Positions 34,886 through 50,004 of a stretch of DNA of 64,000 nt are shown one piece after another. Source of the DNA: Warburgia ugandensis. Its lineage: Eukaryota; Streptophyta; Magnoliopsida; Canellales; Canellaceae. Location of the stretch: positions 37,395,217 to 37,459,216 of the forward strand of contig CP141139.1 of the NCBI GenBank assembly GCA_035236585.1. Direction: 5' to 3'. Position numbers and translations under genes: made by a program. Every line of letters begins with the position of its first letter. Position 1 is the stretch's first letter. The notes beneath the pieces are model-generated. The model saw only the letters and a list, made by a program, of their open reading frames with translations. It ran no database searches and was not told the origin of the DNA.

Positions 34886-35990
34886 ATATATTGAAGATAT
34901 TTTATATTGACAATCAGTACTGCAACTCAAAAAGTATTTTACTGAATGAAAATACTACATTCAGAAAATGAAGTATTTTCATATGAAGTTCAATATTCAC
35001 TTAGTATGGCTGACATTGCTGGAAGCAGCTACAGCTCATGATCACTAGTGCTTTTATTATCATCTGCAATGTCTTAGCACACTATGCTTTTATTATTAGC
35101 TAAAATATTATTATACTGAAACCAAAAACAACAAAAATCTCAAAGTATTTGCTTGGTGCATGTTGTGACTGTTAATTAGTTGACACATTCTCTGTCATAA
35201 TTGCATATATGCTTTGGTGATGCTCAGTGTGGAAACAAAGTGTTATTAATTAAACCAATACCAAAAAGATTACATACAAAATTTTGGTGCATCACATCAT
35301 GATTACATCTAGAGAGGGATAAATACATAGACATATTCCTCAACTCTCTAAACAAGTCTCATAGGAAATACATCTTGTCATATTACAAAACTTCTAAAAT
35401 ACAAAATAGAGTTGCTACTATCAGGTATTCTTATTATTGCTTCATCAAAACCTTCATTTGCTAATGGATTGATATGTCAATAACTGCCTTGTCCACTACA
35501 TGCAATAGAAAAAAAATAAAGAGAGTCATATTAAGAAAATGTTGCTCTACAAATGACAAAGAGGTACAAACTATCAAAATAAATAAAGGATGACAATAAT
35601 ATTTACATTCACTATGATCGGTTGGCCATTATACCTCACAAAGGAGCCTTGCATGATTGTCAATTGTTTCCAAGTCCACCACATCTTTTACATTTTTTTA
35701 ATTATTCTACGTGCTTGATTGCTTTCACTAGCTTCATCTTCACCTAAAGTTGTATTCTTTTTTGGTCAGCTAGGTGGTTGTCGAGAATGAGGCTTGGCTG
35801 AGGTAGATCAACTATGGGCCACATCAAAAGGTTTGGTATCCTTGATATGGGTATCTAATAAGCCTTTCTCAACCTATTTATGTGGAAGTAAGGACTACAA
35901 AATTTTCAAACCCAAACCCCCAAAACTCTTAAGGAGAAGAAGAAAGAGAATTATTTTTCTCTCATTAGGTTGGATCTCTCTCATTTCTTG

Positions 35991-36440
35991 ATTTTTTGCT
36001 TCCTTAATGCTTGTGAATGCTTGATTGTGATTATTCTAGATAACATCCATTGAGTTTAAGAAGACCCATGTATAGATTTTGATGTTTCATTCAACAAGGC
36101 ATGCCAAATGTTGCTTGAATATGCATTTTTACCATGCATTTTTTTTACTGTATATGTTGTTGATTTTTGTGCTGCTTTAATGTTTGTAAATGCTTGATTT
36201 TGATTATTCTAGATAACCTACATTGAGTTTAAGAAGACCCATGTTTTAGATTTTGAAGTTTCGTTCAATAAGGCATGCAAAATGTTGCTTGAATGTGCAT
36301 TTTTTTTATTGTATATGTTGCTGATTTTGTACTTCTTTAATGCTTGTAAATGCTTGATTATGATCATTCTAGATAGCCTCCATTGAGTTTAAGAAGACTC
36401 ATGTCTTAGATTTTGATGTTTCACTCAAGATGTCATACTA
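35991..36440. repeat. Three tandem units of about 165 bp
   Basis: Units start at about 35991, 36161 and 36323 and share AATGCTTGATTNTGAT, TTCTAGATA, CATTGAGTTTAAGAAGAC and AGATTTTGATGTTTC. The second also shares TTGCTTGAATNTGCAT. They lie directly in front of the first recognisable transposase exon. Confidence 0.85.
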
Positions 36441-37310
36441 AATGTATTGTTTTCACATGTGTAGGAAAAATAGGACATGAAGAGAGTGAGCATCATGAAG
36501 AATAGTGCAGTACAAGTATACCCATTAAGAGAAAGGGCAGAGGGCCAACAAAAATGGAGCATATTATTAAGAGAAAGTCAAAGGTAATAAGAGAGACAGT
36601 ATAGTTCAACAGTAAAGGGCAGGTGAAAGGTGACAGTGCACATTCTTTCACTAATTTTGTTTGCTGCATTGTTAGAAGCATAGTGCTAGTCTCAGTTATT
36701 GATTGGAGACATGTGTCACCATCAATAAAGGATTCAATATGGGAGATGGTGAAGGTTTGTAAATGATTGCTACATACAACATACTATGTGCCTTATCTTA
36801 TCTTAGTTTATTTTTACTTTGCAGTCTGATTTTGACGTCTTTGATGAGTATATGAAGAATGCTCTACATGTGGCTAGCAAACAATGGAGGAAATGAAAGA
36901 GTAATTGTAATGACCTAGGTTTTCACATGCATTTTTCAATGCAATAACTAATTCCTAGAGAGGGATCGATCCTTATTTGAAATCATTTTTGGAAAACAAT
37001 GCAATGCAGCGAAAAATCTTTTATTTTAAATTCAATTTTGAAAACCCCAAGTGTCATTTGCTTTCAAAATGAATAAAGAAATTTTGAAAAATGAAGAAAA
37101 CCATAAATGTCTTCCTAGGACTATCCAGTCATGGTGCACAGTCCAACTATAATAATTACAGATACATGTCCAAAAGGTAAAGAGTCTACTTACATTCATA
37201 CGTGTCTCTTCTCTCCTTTTTTCTCACTTGATTGTCACACCAACATGTCCTGGGGTTTCTTCTAATCCTTTTTGGCCTTTTTGGGCTAATCTGTAAAAAT
37301 AATATATTTG

Positions 37311-37331
37311 GGTGAGTATTTCTCATACCCA
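37311..37331 (-). other. LTR stem-loop, copy 4
   Basis: Minus strand arms TGGGTAT and ATACTCA with one G-T pair, after ATCACCTAC. Against copy 3 (TGAGTAT / ATACTCA) the difference is tolerated by wobble pairing. Confidence 0.62.
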
Positions 37332-39720
37332 GTAGGTGATCTGATACTACTATTTTGAAAACATGGCATACAATATTCAAAGGGCTTTCTCATGTAAAAC
37401 ATCAGTGATTCCATTTTGTGTACACATGCATATGTATGCATAAAATGTAAACTCATTGGTACAAGTTCAATCATGGAATCCGTATGCAAATCACATCATC
37501 TAAATATGACTAAAATCATAACATAGAAATCCATAGATCCAAGTCATAATATCTTGACAACACATCAAACTAAGGAGTAAAATATAATAATCATGAAACT
37601 CTCAAAATAGTCATCATTCAAGCAGATGCCAGTATTATGCATATGAGTCTCTCGAAGTACACGTCACACCAACTGGTCACGAGTACTTGTATACGACCAT
37701 CTCAATGCTATATGCATATCAATCACACTGAAATCATAGGGCCACTATGCTCACACTCATCATACATTTAGAATCCACCATAGCCTCCACGATGACTATG
37801 GATGTCCCTGAAGGGGTGCGGTGAACACCTCCAATGGTCGTCCCTGTTTACCATAGCAGTCAGGGAAGGGACAATGCCTTTTTGGCAGTGATATCATCCA
37901 CCCTTTTGGTGGTAGAGCCGGGAGGCCAACCCCATACATAACAACCTCTTAGCATAGTGCCCCCCAGGCTTAATAGCCCAAAAATATAAAAATCATGTCC
38001 TCTTTGGGTCCCTTACACTGCCTGGCCCTCACACTGCCTCACTAGCATCTTTTGTGCACTCTAGCGTCTTTTGGTAACCCTCAAGGTTATGCATCATGTA
38101 CTGGTATTATGAGATGATTTATATGACATGACAATCCTCAATCTCACTCGTTGAAATCATGCAATTTATGCATCTCTTTTCAATCATGCAAGCAATGCGT
38201 AAAATTAGTTCATGCTAATATTGCATTCAAAGCCATAAAACATGAAGACAATTCCGCATGCTGGTATAAGAACATTAAATCTTGAAAACATATTAAGTAC
38301 AGTGGTAGATTCAAGTGCTTCAAGGCCATAAAATTATGAAGACAAGGCTACATACTTGTATTAGAACATCATATCTCAAAAACATGCTAAACATGATAAT
38401 AAAGCAAGTTCGAGTTTAAGATGCGTATTAAAAATGTAGTAATATCAGACTACCTACAAATCGAGTCTATTTGGAAATGCATTAAAAACATAGCAGTATC
38501 AGACTACCTACCACGAGTGTCATCACTTAGCTCATACCTTTCCTCAATTCGAACCCTAGAGTACCTTGGTGGAGTCTTGAAGCCCTAGGTGTCATTCAGA
38601 CATAAGATCCTAACATTAGTTCTCGATTTATAGGGCAACGATTGAATCTATATGATTTATGGGTTTCTAGGGGTCTATCCATGACATTCTTGGTCTCAAT
38701 CCATGACATTCTTGGTCTAAGAATGTCCTAAGGCCTCTATTAGATCAAATCATGAGGTTTGATCACAGTTGATCTCGTGGATTCATGAGATCTCTATGGC
38801 TTTTAGGCTATAGTCACCTTAAATAGTCTCTTGATCCTAAGTATTATTGCATAATTAGGTCTGCATCGTAATTACAAAAGCAACGGTTCTTTTAGATAGT
38901 CCATCGGAGTTACGTAGCCTCTGTAATCGTGTTTTGAGCGTTAAGCATCAACGAACGAACTAGAATCATCTGTGTAGGACCCATGCATTGCGGTTCCCAG
39001 GATGCGTGCGCGTCCCTGTCTAGCTGTGACTGCAGTTGCACACGGATGCACACCTGAGTGGCGCTACAGTGTGCATTCTGATCTGTGCAGATGCGTCTTC
39101 AATGCAACACGGCGCATTTAGGCTCCCAGGGCACCCTGTGCACCTTGGTCGAGCCGAGCTCCCAGGGCACCCTGTGCATCCTAGTCGAGCTAGGACCCAT
39201 GCCCATATCACGCACTTGAAATCCGTCCCAGGGACCACGTGCCAGGGACGCATTGTGCTCGGCATCCCTGGGACGAGCCTGGCTTGATGGGTCGACAAAC
39301 CCATGGAGTCAGGTTTCCCTCCATCATTTTTTGGCTGAAAAATACAGATCCAGTGGGGATCTAGGCTGGGAAGAGAGGGGAGGGTTAGGACCAACCTGGG
39401 CAGCCTAGAATGGCATCCATTGATAGTGGGTTCGGCTCCCTCTACCCTTGCCGGAACCCTGGTCGTCGGGTTGAGGGTTCTGGAATGAACCCATCTTCCC
39501 TAAGGTGTTCTCCGACGGGGAAACACTAGATCCGGCCGGATTCTGGGGGAGAATAAAGGGAAAGAAGAGAGGAATAGGTTGGGGAGGAGATTCGTACCTG
39601 AAGAGTCCCCCCAACTTGCCACGATGAAGCCCTTGAATATGGCTCCAACTGTGCTGCTAGATCTGCCCTTGGGAGAGCTTGGGGAGGAGAAAACATGATT
39701 TGGAAAGAGGGGGTGGAGGA

Positions 39721-39730
39721 GATTTATAGA
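39721..39730 (-). promoter_or_regulatory. TATA box of the 36.9-40.1 kb LTR
   Basis: Minus strand TCTATAAATC with the flank CCCTCTATAAAT shared with the LTR at 29.6 kb, about 400 bases from the LTR 5' end. A donor-like CAGGTACG lies about 130 bases downstream (39595). Confidence 0.65.
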
Positions 39731-40603
39731 GGGAGTAAGGTGGTACCGTCCCATGGTGGTGCCGCCATGTTTTTCGGCACCGCACTGCAAGAACAGTGCA
39801 GTGCGACAGCTGGAAGGGATGAGGCGGTGGGGAAGACGATGGGGTGTCATTATCAAAACAGCACCCTGTGTTTTCAGGCCATTCTGTTTTAATTATATTT
39901 TACAAAAATGCCCTTCTATCTTCAAAAGGCCATAACTTGGTCATATGAACTCCGCTTTCGGCGTTCTTTGAGGCGTTGGATTCCATTTCGAGTGTAGAGT
40001 CTAATGGTGCTAATTTTTCTCAAAAATTTGTTTGTTTTATATTTTTTATTAATTTTAAACATCTAAAACATATATTAATTTTCAAAATTAACCACGTTTA
40101 CAAAATATCTCCAAAATTTGAGGCATTACAGTAATCTAGCAAGGAAGTACATACTTCCAAAAGCTAATGATCCATCTACACTCTACACAGTCCTTGAGTT
40201 GTATTCTAACATCATTGACCAAGATGCATGGAATGAATTTGTATAGATAAGCCTCTCTTTAGATTTTAAGGTAATTACAAGGTAGCCAAAAGGTTCATTT
40301 CTCCAATTTTGAAGTCCATTATGCTTCATTACTTGTTCCTTTCACGTGTAGGCAAAGCATGTCAAAGGACAAATGGTGCTTGCAACCAATCATATGCAAT
40401 GCCACCACCTCAGGATTGGTTACACACTATTAGAAGAATAAGAAGTAAGCATATGTGATAGTTCAGTTCTATCTAACTATACCTAATTTTTTTTATCATT
40501 AACTCTAAAGTAATGTCTCTCTTGACAGCAAAAGAAGGCTAGGACCATAGATCCCATCAATCACACCTTTCTTTGGAAAATGGCGCATTCAAAGGGGTGT
40601 AAC

Positions 40604-42695
<2,092 letters not shown>

Positions 42696-43634
42696 GTAAC
42701 TCTTAGACCTTTACTGATGAAAATGTTGCCTTAGTTGCTTCAAGAATTGCAAGTGATTTTACTTGTCTATTTTTTTGCATCTCTTAAATTACACACACAC
42801 ATATGAAAATCATCATGTTCTATTAATTACATGTGTAGGAAGAGTTGACCCAGGAAAGTGGCACTACAAGGACTCTGAGCAACACTGATTCAAAAGGGGG
42901 CATCTTGTATATGGTTATGGGCAACAAAGAGGAGCACCTTGGCCGAGTAAGGTGCCAAGGGTGCAGTTTGGTTTCTTCTAAGTTCTTCCAAACTAGAAGA
43001 AATCCACCAATAGAGGACATGGAAGCATGGAAGGAGAATATGTTGAATGAGCTATATGCGAAGGTAAGGAACAATTTCTTCAAGGACCCTTGCGGTTTCA
43101 AAGGTCCAAGTCAAGATGTTCCCCCTTGATCCCCATATTACAATAGCTACATTCCTCCATTTAATGATGAGATGGACGGGCAATAGGTTGAAGGAAATGT
43201 CCCAATCAAGGAGGAATTTATTGACATGCTTACCTTTTTTCTTTTTCATGTCTTAGTAATCTTTATTTATTCTTATGTATAGGTGATGACTGATTTGCAT
43301 GTGGGTCAGTGCATGTTGCAATTTCATATAGCTGAGAATTATGCCGCTATGGCTACATTGTACGAGGCATTTTCTATCATGCTTCACAGCAGGTTGATGC
43401 ATCCACACACTAAGCATGTGTGCATTACTGCTGCCATCTAACCAGATGTCCCCCACCATTTCCTATAGAAGCAAATGATATACATACTATTGGGGATGCA
43501 ATTGGATATCATGTAGCTTGGCCAGAGAGATATATAAAAACAATGATTTATGAGGTATGTATATGGTGTCACAACATTGTGTTCAATAATAACTTTAATG
43601 CATGAGCTAAATTTTTAAATACTGTTTACATTAT

Positions 43635-43931
43635 AATGTTAACCAGAAGAAGCACAAGGAGCCTCATTGTAATGTTAACTAGAAGAAGCAGAAGGAGCCT
43701 CATTGTAATGTTAAACAGAGGAAGCACAAGAAGCCTCATTGTAATGTTAACCACAAGAAGCACAAGGAGCCCTTGAGGTTGTAATGTTAACCAAAGGAAG
43801 CACAAGGAGCCTCATTGTAATGTTAACCAGAAGATGCACAAGGAGCCGTTGAGGTTGTAATGTTAACCAAAGGAAGCACAAGGAGCCTCATTGTAATGTT
43901 AACCAGAAGAAGCACAAGTAGCCCTTGAGGC
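43635..43931 (+). repeat. Minisatellite of 36/40-bp units in the CACTA element
   Basis: Eight units of AATGTTAACCAGAAGAAGCA plus CAAGGAGCC. One kind ends TCATTGT (36 bp, keeps frame, 12 codons reading KKHKEPHCNVNQ), another ends CTTGAGGTTGT (40 bp, breaks frame). It lies between the transposase and Ulp1 parts, where relatives have a Lys-rich spacer. Confidence 0.9.
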
Positions 43932-44094
43932 TGACCTCCCCGACAACAAATGCAGGCGTACCAAGTGCCCCATCCCAGGTATTTATGTCTACTTTTAGTA
44001 TAAAATTGAATCTCCTTGAATCTTCATATATATATATTCTTTACTAATTTATGAAAAATTACATCTATAGCATGGGGATCAGGTGTAGATTCCA

Positions 44095-45130
44095 CCCAAC
44101 ACTCCTCCATTCCTAAGGAGACTATATAGACTGATCAACAAACATATCAAAATTAGCTTTGTAAGGATAGAAGTCGGTGTATTTGCACACGATGTTGTCA
44201 AGGTTCTAATCATGAAAGAGGACCTCTTAGCCATATGTAATATGGCTTAGCTGGAATACACGCACATCATTGTTTATATTAGGTATATCTTGTAATTACT
44301 CTATTAAGAGTCAAATTGATATTACTTATTAATGAGACAACATAAGTATTTGACATTAAGTTTATGTAGGTCTTTGCATGATAAATTTCAAAGATTAGAG
44401 GTCAAGGACATTTACAAATTCCTTGACCCAGGTGTTGTCTTTGGCTGAAAAGAGCATTTGCCCAATGAGAAACAAATTGAAGATATCATACTTGGGTTTT
44501 TAGGTTGTGACAAGGGGGCAAGCCTTACAAAATCATATACAATAGTGGGTAAGCTATTACATGTCTTGCTACCATTCCACACAAAAATTAGTATGCATAT
44601 AAGTTAAGTGTGTCAAGTTTCAATTGATTGATTATATATATAAGTATCATTGGATGCTACTAGCTTTGGATGTGCATGGAGGAATTGCAATGTTTTTTTA
44701 TTCTTGTGGAGCACACATTCGAGGCCAGTTGACCAAATTGATCAATAAGTAAGTTTGGCTTTTATTTCATTCATTGTAATAGTTGTATAACCAATAAATA
44801 TCCACTTTATTCATATATAATTATTTTACTTATATATGTGCAATTCATGGTATAAATGGGCTGAGATGGAAAATATTAGCCATCCAGCAAAAATGGCTTG
44901 AAAAGGGTCAAGGTAAGGTTTACAACTTCTTTAGTATAACCCTATAACCTATAAACTTATAATTATACATGATATTTGAACCTTATGGTCTGTTGACTTT
45001 ATTGTGTAGTGCCCTAGACAATAATCAGATTGGCAGTGTGGGTATTACGTTCTTAGATATATGAGAACTCTCATTCGAGAAGGATTTATGATCTCCCAAT
45101 TGAGAAAGGTACATATAATTGACTGATCAT
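44095..45130 (+). pseudogene. Ulp1-like (C48) cysteine protease region of the CACTA element
   Basis: Pieces in order: a segment with VFAHDVVKVLIMKEDLLAIC (about 44170-44240), HWMLLALDVHGGIAMFFYSC (His codon at 44648-44650), and, at 45007-45090, CPRQ-stop-SDWQCGYYVLRYMR with the catalytic Cys codon at 45037-45039. The His, Gln and Cys boxes of SUMO-protease-like C48 enzymes are recognisable. The Asp expected in the LDSC box is Tyr (FFYSC), and TAA at 45022-45024 interrupts the frame, so no active enzyme is expected. Ulp1-like genes are known passengers of plant transposons. Confidence 0.75.
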
Positions 45131-45610
45131 CATTCTTATAGTTTTCTACATCACTTAAATGACTCCAACTATAATGTCTCAATTGATGTAATATTTGTTG
45201 TCTTGCAGGTTGATTTGGGAGCAAGAGTTAGTCCCAATTAGACACAGATGACATTAGAATGGAATGGACTAAATATCTTTTGACTTTTAATTTGTCGATA
45301 TTTGATGTTATTGAACATGTATCAATTTTATCATAGATATATAATTTACAATTGAACTAATTGGATGCATAAGCTCCCTTTTTTTTTTTTTTTTTTAATT
45401 TAAGTTTGTGTATGTTTTCTTTATTTCACTAAGAAGTATGAAGAAGTTCGATGTGGAATGTTGGAAATGTTAGATGTCCACGAATGTTATCTATAAAATG
45501 ATTTGTAGTCTCCAAAAATGAAGTATTGAACTTGAGAAATTGCAGGAACAATGTATAAATGGAAACCAACAAATAAGCACACGATTTGTGAAAAAACTGT
45601 AAGCAATATA

Positions 45611-46376
45611 ACCGTCCTATATTTCTTAGAAAATATAAGATGATTTCTAAAAACTTTCTTATATTTCTCAAAAAATATAGGATGGTTTTTGAAAAATTGT
45701 CCTATGTACTTATAAATATAGGATGGTTTTGAAAAATCATCCTCTATACTGATAAATATAGGATGGATATTCAAAAATCATCCTATATAGATCTGTATAG
45801 AGGATGGTTATTCAAAAACCATCCTATATAGATCTGTATGTAGGATGGTTATTGAAAAATTGTCCTATATAGATCTGTATATAGGTTGGTTATTCAAAAA
45901 TTGTCCTATATACTAATCTATATAGAATGGTTTTTCAATAACCATCCTATATACGGATCTTTATAGGATGTTTTTGAATAACTGTCCTATATTTATCAGT
46001 ATATAGGATGGGTTTTGAATAACCTTCCTATATATAGATCTGTATATGAAGGTTTTTTAATAACTGTCCTTTATTATATAATTTTATAAGATGGTTATTG
46101 GATAACCATCCTTTATTAGAAACATATATATGACAGTTATTTAAGAACTATCCTATACTTGTTCATATTTATAGGACAAGTTTTTGGGAACTGTCTTATA
46201 TAAGTTAACCTATATGAGATGGTTATTCAAACCCATCTTATAATATCTTTAATATAAGATGGTTCATAGAACTATCTTAATATGGGTTTTCAATTTATAA
46301 GATGGTCGGGTATAGGACAATTTGTTAACCATCTTTTATAGCCATTTTTAACCATCTTATATACCCATCACTGTAG
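45611..46376. repeat. Array of hairpins at the end of the CACTA element
   Basis: About a dozen inverted-repeat units follow each other, each like ATATAGGATGGTT-(A/T)-AACCATCCTATAT, separated by AGATCTGTAT-like spacers. Units differ by paired changes (GGATGG/CCATCC, GGACAG/CTGTCC-like). The array stops directly before the terminus at 46381. In CACTA elements such subterminal repeats are binding sites of the TNPA-type protein; here they are also perfect hairpins. Confidence 0.88.
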
Positions 46377-46381
46377 CAGTG
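46363..46381 (-). other. Terminus of the CACTA element
   Basis: From 46381 inwards on the minus strand the sequence reads CACTGCTACAGTGATGGG. CACT(A/G) with the hairpin array directly inside is what is expected for a CACTA end. The matching left end was not found. Confidence 0.6.
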
Positions 46382-48426
46382 CAAGGAAATAAAAGAAGAA
46401 ATAAAGCCAACAAGGAAAGTAAAATAACTAAGAACAAAAGAAACTTTTATTAATAGAATTTGATTATAATAAAAGCAAATAAAGAAAGCAAATAAAGTAA
46501 AGAAACTTCCACTGAAGTGTTCATTGTAGGAATCCCTAGTTCAATTATGATCTTTATATGTTCATTTCTTTTCCCAAGCTTGAATTTTGCTTTACAACCT
46601 TCTTTGTTGTGTCACTCAACAAGGGCTTACATACTTCTCTTCAACCCATAATACACTAAATCTATTACCAAGCTTTTCTCATCTTTATCCCAACATGCCA
46701 CTTACCCAAAGTTCAAATCCCAATCCAATAATCACCACCCTTAATAGAAGAAAAGAAGAAGACATGGAGGAAAAAAGAAAACAAATTTGTGCTTCACCTT
46801 AGCTAAAAACTCCATAAAAGAGGGTGTCTTTTAAGGAGAAAGCAAGAGGAGGACGAAGTGTTCATCTTAAGTTAGGGTTGGCCTTAAAAATAGGCTTCAC
46901 ACCTTAAGTAAGAACTAGAAAAAAGTAGAGATAGTGGACCTTGGCTTAGGACTCACCAAATTCTAGCTTTAGGAGATAATGAAGGAATTAGGTACTTACT
47001 TAGAGTCTTCCTACTCTCAACATGGTGCCTTTAGCTAAGAATGTTAGATGGCTTTATGGAAGGATTTGATTCTCCTCAACCATGCTTTAGGATTGGAAGA
47101 ATCCTTGGCTTCCATAGAAGTGGCACAAGGCTTCTTCCTTTTCCTTTTCATTCCTAAATCCCAAAGAAAAGAAAATTGAAAGGGAAAGAAAAAGATACAT
47201 GGAAGTAAGAGTATAAGAAAAGGAGAGTGGGTGAAACTTTAAAGAAGAAGAGAGAAAAGTTTTGTGCATATAAAGAGAAATGGATGGTGCATGTAGATCT
47301 AAGGGTAGAAAGGAAGTAAGGTGGGTAAGGAAGGTGCAAGGGGAGAATATGTGTAATGCATAGGCATGCAAAGGGAGATGCTTGGTGCGTGCAAAATAAA
47401 GGGTGAAAGAAGGAGTGTATTTCTAAGGTTGGAAGGTAAGTGCATGTAATGGAAAATGCATGCAAGTGAGAAGTTTTGTGTGCAAGAGAGAAGTGTGGAG
47501 TGCATGCAAGGTCTAAGGTAAATGCTACTGCAACTACTAAGGGTGGAAGGTAAGAAGGGGGAAACTAGTGAGATGCATGTAAATCCTAAGGGTGTTATGC
47601 ATGAAAGAAAGAAGAGAATGGGGATGAGAAAGAAGATGGAAGGGAACTAGGTATGGATGAGACTCTTACCTCTTCTTTAAGGGTGTGGACATATGGATCT
47701 AGGGTGGTAAGAGTGATCTCTCTCCCTTTGTTTCTCCAAAATGTGGATTTCATTTCTAAGGAAAGGTAAGAGATATGCTTTCCTTCTCCTTCTCTTTCAC
47801 CTCTATTTATAGTTTTCTAAGATGGAAGGTGTGAGGATTGAATGGCTAGGATCATGAGGACAAAGGATACACATGTGGTTGAGATTTAAGGATGAGTTGA
47901 AGAAAGAAAAAAGGATTAGAAGCGTGGGGTGTGGAATTCAAAAGAGGATGGTGGATGAGATATGGAGATGAGGAAGGAAGAACATAAGGGAGGAAGGGAA
48001 GGAGATATGGGTGGATGCAAAGGAACATAGGCTAGGAAGGAAAGAGATAGAATGGAAAGGGAGAAAATAAAGGATGGAAAAAGGAAAATGGAAATGTATA
48101 AGGGAGGAAGCATGGAACTCATTGCGAGTGTGTAGGCAATTCAAAAATTCTGGGAAAAAATGGACCGTTGGATGGAAATGAATGATGGAGATATTTCCTC
48201 CTTAGGACTTTACCTTGAATTCTCATGGAGTTGGCAATGGCTAGGGTTTGTGGCATTCTTCTGTATTATTCTTGTCCATTGGATCATCTTTATCCTAGCT
48301 TGAGTAGATGAGATTGCTTAGAAGTTTTCTTTATCCAAAAGGATATCTTTTAGAGCTCCTTTTCTCTCTATCATTGGATTAACATGCCTTAGAGTGGATT
48401 GCATAGATTTTCTTATCCACACTAAG
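46382..48426. other. Unclassified repeat-like region
   Basis: Strongly purine-rich on the plus strand (GGAAGG, AGAAAG tracts), so the minus strand shows false Ser/Leu/Phe-rich frames. A minus-strand ATAAATAG box at about 47808 and a donor-like GAGGTAAGAG near 47668 are spaced as in the LTRs of this window, which suggests an LTR-like element read on the minus strand. No edges with a target duplication were found. Confidence 0.4.
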
Positions 48427-48789
48427 TGTAACGACCCAGATTTTTATAACACATTTTCATTATTTTTCAAATGCAAACAATGGAAGGTATTTAAATTTTT
48501 TTAATATAATCTTTCTTTTCCACAAGTTTATCAAAACCTAAGTGTCATCTACACCACAACAATACATTTCAGAGGTTCAAAAACTAATGAGTTTATATTT
48601 TACATTCTTCAGGATTCTATCCAGTCATAGTTCATAGTCCAACTGTATAAATGCATATGCACATGCATGTCCAAAAAGATAAATTACAAGTTATATACTT
48701 ACATGGTTGTTAGTCTCGCGCTATTGCTGCCCTCATACAAGGTTCCATCTACTTCGAACAGTTTTTCTTCATGTCAATTCCTTCAAACC

Positions 48790-48822
48790 TGAGACATTGT
48801 AAACAAATTTACAATGTCTCAG
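48790..48822 (-). other. LTR stem-loop, copy 5
   Basis: Minus strand arms GAGACATTGTAAA and TTTACAATGTCTC, a 13-bp perfect stem, preceded by CCAAGCACAAGCTTG with the small AAGC/GCTT hairpin. Relative to copies 1 and 2 the arms differ by matched changes. Confidence 0.78.
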
Positions 48823-49977
48823 CAAGCTTGTGCTTGGTAGGTGTTTGGGCATTTGCTTTGGCAATATACATAAAGCCAAATACAATGGAATTCTAAACCA
48901 TTTATAAATCTGTTCTATGGAATAGTACACAATCATACAATCTTATCCTTATGATAATACTCATATCATGTACATCTCAATTGCATTTCTTGTAACTTCA
49001 TATCATATCATTTCATTATATATCAACTCATGATGCATTCTAATTTATGTCAATCCATCTCATAACATATCAACTATTAATATGGATAATCTTTATGTCA
49101 AATCATTCATAAGCTATAGACTTATGATATAGACAAATCTATGTCAAATCATCTCAAAATCTAACAACTCATAATCTACTTAGAGCCTGTTATAAACATA
49201 GGCAATGTAATTAGCATAATAGAAATCCCATCTAAGATTTAATCTATACATCTACAACATTAGTACATGTAAAATCATGAGATATCTATGTGGAGGATAA
49301 TACATGATGTCAATATGCACAAGTCAGTGATAAAATGACAAAACAATTGAATCACTTTTCGATTCAATACTAGGAAAATCCATGCCATAACAAATCAGAG
49401 CATATCAACTCATCACAGGCAAATCCATTCCAAATCCATATAAGAGCATATCAGCTCACCACGCCAAATCCATGTCAACATACATTTGAGCATATCAGCT
49501 CATTATCAACAAATCCATGCCAAAAACCAAATTTTAAATCAAATCATGCATGAAAAAAGATAATCTCACACTTCATCTCAACCCAACCCAAGACCATACT
49601 GTGAGCACCTAGAAGCTGCCAGCTAGAAGCCTGTCAGTGCCACATGCACCCACCCCCATCAGCCATCCTCTTAGACTGCCTTCATCGGCAACCCACAAGT
49701 ACAAATCATGAATCTAACTTTGATTACATGTAATAATATAAAAACGTGATGAAATACAAATCATGTGTCAAATCATAGTTACGGATCAAATTAAAATGAG
49801 AAATCAAATCCACGAGATGCATAAATGAAATGCAGATGTTAGTAGCTCTAATCAAGAATCTTAGACACTCCACATCTCTGTTATTATCATTCATGTGTCT
49901 CAATAACATTTATATATCATTATAATTCACACATCTCAAATCATATCCACATGCTAAATTAATCATCTAATATCATT

Positions 49978-50004
49978 ATTATTATCATCATCATCATCAT
50001 CATC
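49978..50004. repeat. Short ATT/ATC triplet microsatellite
   Basis: ATTATTATT followed by about seven ATC units inside the LTR. Confidence 0.85.

Larger units (their letters stand above)
36906..40130 (-). mobile_element. Solo LTR (about 3.2 kb) inserted in the CACTA transposase
   Basis: Edges TGTAATGACCTAGG and TTTGAGGCATTACA; exact 5-bp duplication GTAAT at 36901-36905 and 40131-40135. Removing it rejoins the transposase reading. Inside, on the minus strand: TATA box 39721-39730, GC-rich block near 39000-39200, stem-loop 37311-37331. It is related to the LTR at 26.8-30.1 kb. Confidence 0.92.

Noticed and set aside
45611..46376. Regular hairpin repeats resembling a CRISPR array
   Set aside because: There are no unique spacers of constant length, the surroundings are a plant CACTA transposon, and no cas genes exist.
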